Below the pieces are notes generated by a model. The model saw only the letters and a list, made by a program, of their open reading frames with translations, did no database searches and had not been told where the DNA came from. The translations under genes and the position numbers were made by a program. From NCBI GenBank assembly GCA_023424865.1, contig JAFADM010000249.1, forward strand, positions 1-14,561: 14,561 nucleotides of DNA, given 5' to 3'. Positions 13,678 to 14,561 of the stretch are shown in pieces (the first letter of the stretch is position 1; each line of letters starts with the position of its first letter). The DNA comes from Bacillota bacterium (GTDB lineage: Bacteria > Bacillota_A > Clostridia > DSM-8532).

Positions 13678-14561
13678 TGAAAAGCGCATTCCAAAAAAGC
13701 TCGGCACGAGCGGTTAAAAGTACGAGTACCCGTTTTATCTCCATCGTTCTGATTTCCTTCCTTGGAGCAGGTATCTTTGCGGGCCTGGCTGCAACCTCAC
13801 CCAACATGAAGCGGGTGGGGAACGACTACTATGACCAGCAAAACGTCATGGACGTCCGACTGCTGTCCACCTATGGCTTTACGGATGAAGATGTGGAAGC
13901 CATACGAGGCACGGAGGGCGTATCCGGCGTTATGGCAAGCTATTCGGTCGATTCTGCGGGCTCCGTTGAGGATAAAGACTATACCTTCCGTATAAATGGC
14001 TTATCGGCCGTCCTCGATGCCTCCGACCCGGATTATATAAACCAGTTAAAAATGGTTGGAGGGCGCATGCCTGAAAATGACAATGAGGCTATTATTATAC
14101 AACCCTCCATCGGACTGAAAAATATTACCCTTGGCAGTACGGTTTCGCTGAAAGAAAGCTCCAATGACGCCCTTCCCGATACCCTTGACCGATTGAGCTA
14201 TACCATTGTTGGCATTGCGGAATCGCCGTATTATTTGTCCTTTATGCAGGGAAATACCTCCGTGGGAAGCGGAAAGATTGATTACGTCCTCTATGTTACC
14301 CGGGATAATTTTATTGTTGACGGCTATACGGATATGTATGTAACCGTGGCGGGGGCAAAGGAGCTGGAGGCTTTTGAGGATATCTATTTTGATCATGCGG
14401 AGGTTACCGTTGAACGGCTTGAAGCCCTTGCGGGAGAACGGCAGACCCTCCGGAGGGATGAATTCCAATCCGATCTGACCGAAGCAAAGCAGGAATATGC
14501 CGATGCCGACAGGGAAGCGGATGAAAAGCTGGCTGATGCCAGAACCGAACTGGAAGACGGT
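13677..14561 (+). CDS. FtsX/MacB-type ABC permease, N-terminal 295 residues (truncated by window)
   Basis: Membrane subunit partnered with the preceding ATPase. ATG 13677 overlaps the ATPase stop; an in-frame GTG at 13674 is also possible. The protein begins [20 protein letters not shown] with the first membrane segment at about 19-39 (FISIVLISFLGAGIFAGLAA). An extracytoplasmic MacB-like periplasmic-core-type domain follows, including NDNEAIIIQPSIGLKNITLGSTVSL. The last ~30 residues visible are charged and heptad-like (EAKQEYADADREADEKLADA), the start of a coiled coil. A long coiled-coil insert after the core domain is known in large Bacillota permeases of about 1000 residues or more, so most of this gene probably lies outside the window. 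Open to the right edge. Confidence 0.93.
   Translation, partial: MKSAFQKSSARAVKSTSTRFISIVLISFLGAGIFAGLAATSPNMKRVGNDYYDQQNVMDVRLLSTYGFTDEDVEAIRGTEGVSGVMASYSVDSAGSVEDKDYTFRINGLSAVLDASDPDYINQLKMVGGRMPENDNEAIIIQPSIGLKNITLGSTVSLKESSNDALPDTLDRLSYTIVGIAESPYYLSFMQGNTSVGSGKIDYVLYVTRDNFIVDGYTDMYVTVAGAKELEAFEDIYFDHAEVTVERLEALAGERQTLRRDEFQSDLTEAKQEYADADREADEKLADARTELEDG

Overview
The window is from a low-to-mid-GC Gram-positive (Bacillota) genome, probably a spore-forming member of the Clostridia or a Paenibacillus-like lineage. This rests on AGGAGG-type ribosome binding sites, LplB/YtcP-type sugar permeases under a YesM/YesN two-component pair, a response regulator with a Spo0A-type C-terminal domain, lipobox lipoproteins, and a TetR/MacB-type ABC cassette. 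I cannot name the species. No rRNA, tRNA, CRISPR array, transposase or phage gene is recognisable.

Region 1 (1-6898, all minus strand) is a carbohydrate-uptake locus. Transcription runs leftward from a good sigma-A promoter (6870-6898) through an AraC-type response regulator and a YesM-type histidine kinase, which overlap by 4 bp. It then meets a 13-bp tandem-repeat array (3227-3394) directly upstream of a second strong promoter (3179-3207), two membrane permeases and a solute-binding lipoprotein that runs off the left edge. The kinase/regulator pair presumably senses an extracellular sugar and switches on the transporter promoter.

Region 2 (6899-10200) is the most interesting part. A response regulator with a Spo0A-like DNA-binding domain (7522-8307, +) is followed by a polytopic GHKL-type sensor kinase (8547-10022, +). 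Between them, on the opposite strand, is an apparently complete minimal gene for a 15-residue, tryptophan-rich peptide, MWQYIWEKLYYWWSI (8371-8418, -). It has a well-spaced Shine-Dalgarno sequence and its own perfect intrinsic terminator. A diverged 0A-box-like site (TTTGTTGAT, 8486-8494) lies between the divergent starts of peptide and kinase, and a closely similar site (TTTGTTGAA, 7440-7448) lies upstream of the regulator promoter. I infer a self-contained peptide-signalling or membrane-stress circuit: peptide, membrane kinase, Spo0A-like regulator, peptide/kinase/regulator promoters. A weaker second short reading frame with a terminator lies on the minus strand at 7022-7142. A TAAACR hexamer repeat and a bidirectional terminator close the region.

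Region 3 (10278-12438, minus) holds a lipoprotein serpin (a protease inhibitor type uncommon in bacteria) and a TetR-family regulator. Region 4 (12440-14561) is the divergent intergenic region of the TetR gene, with a tandem 11-bp repeat and a 24-bp perfect inverted repeat. It is followed by a plus-strand operon of a small 102-residue beta-rich protein, a MacB/LolD-type ABC ATPase and an FtsX-type permease truncated by the right edge.
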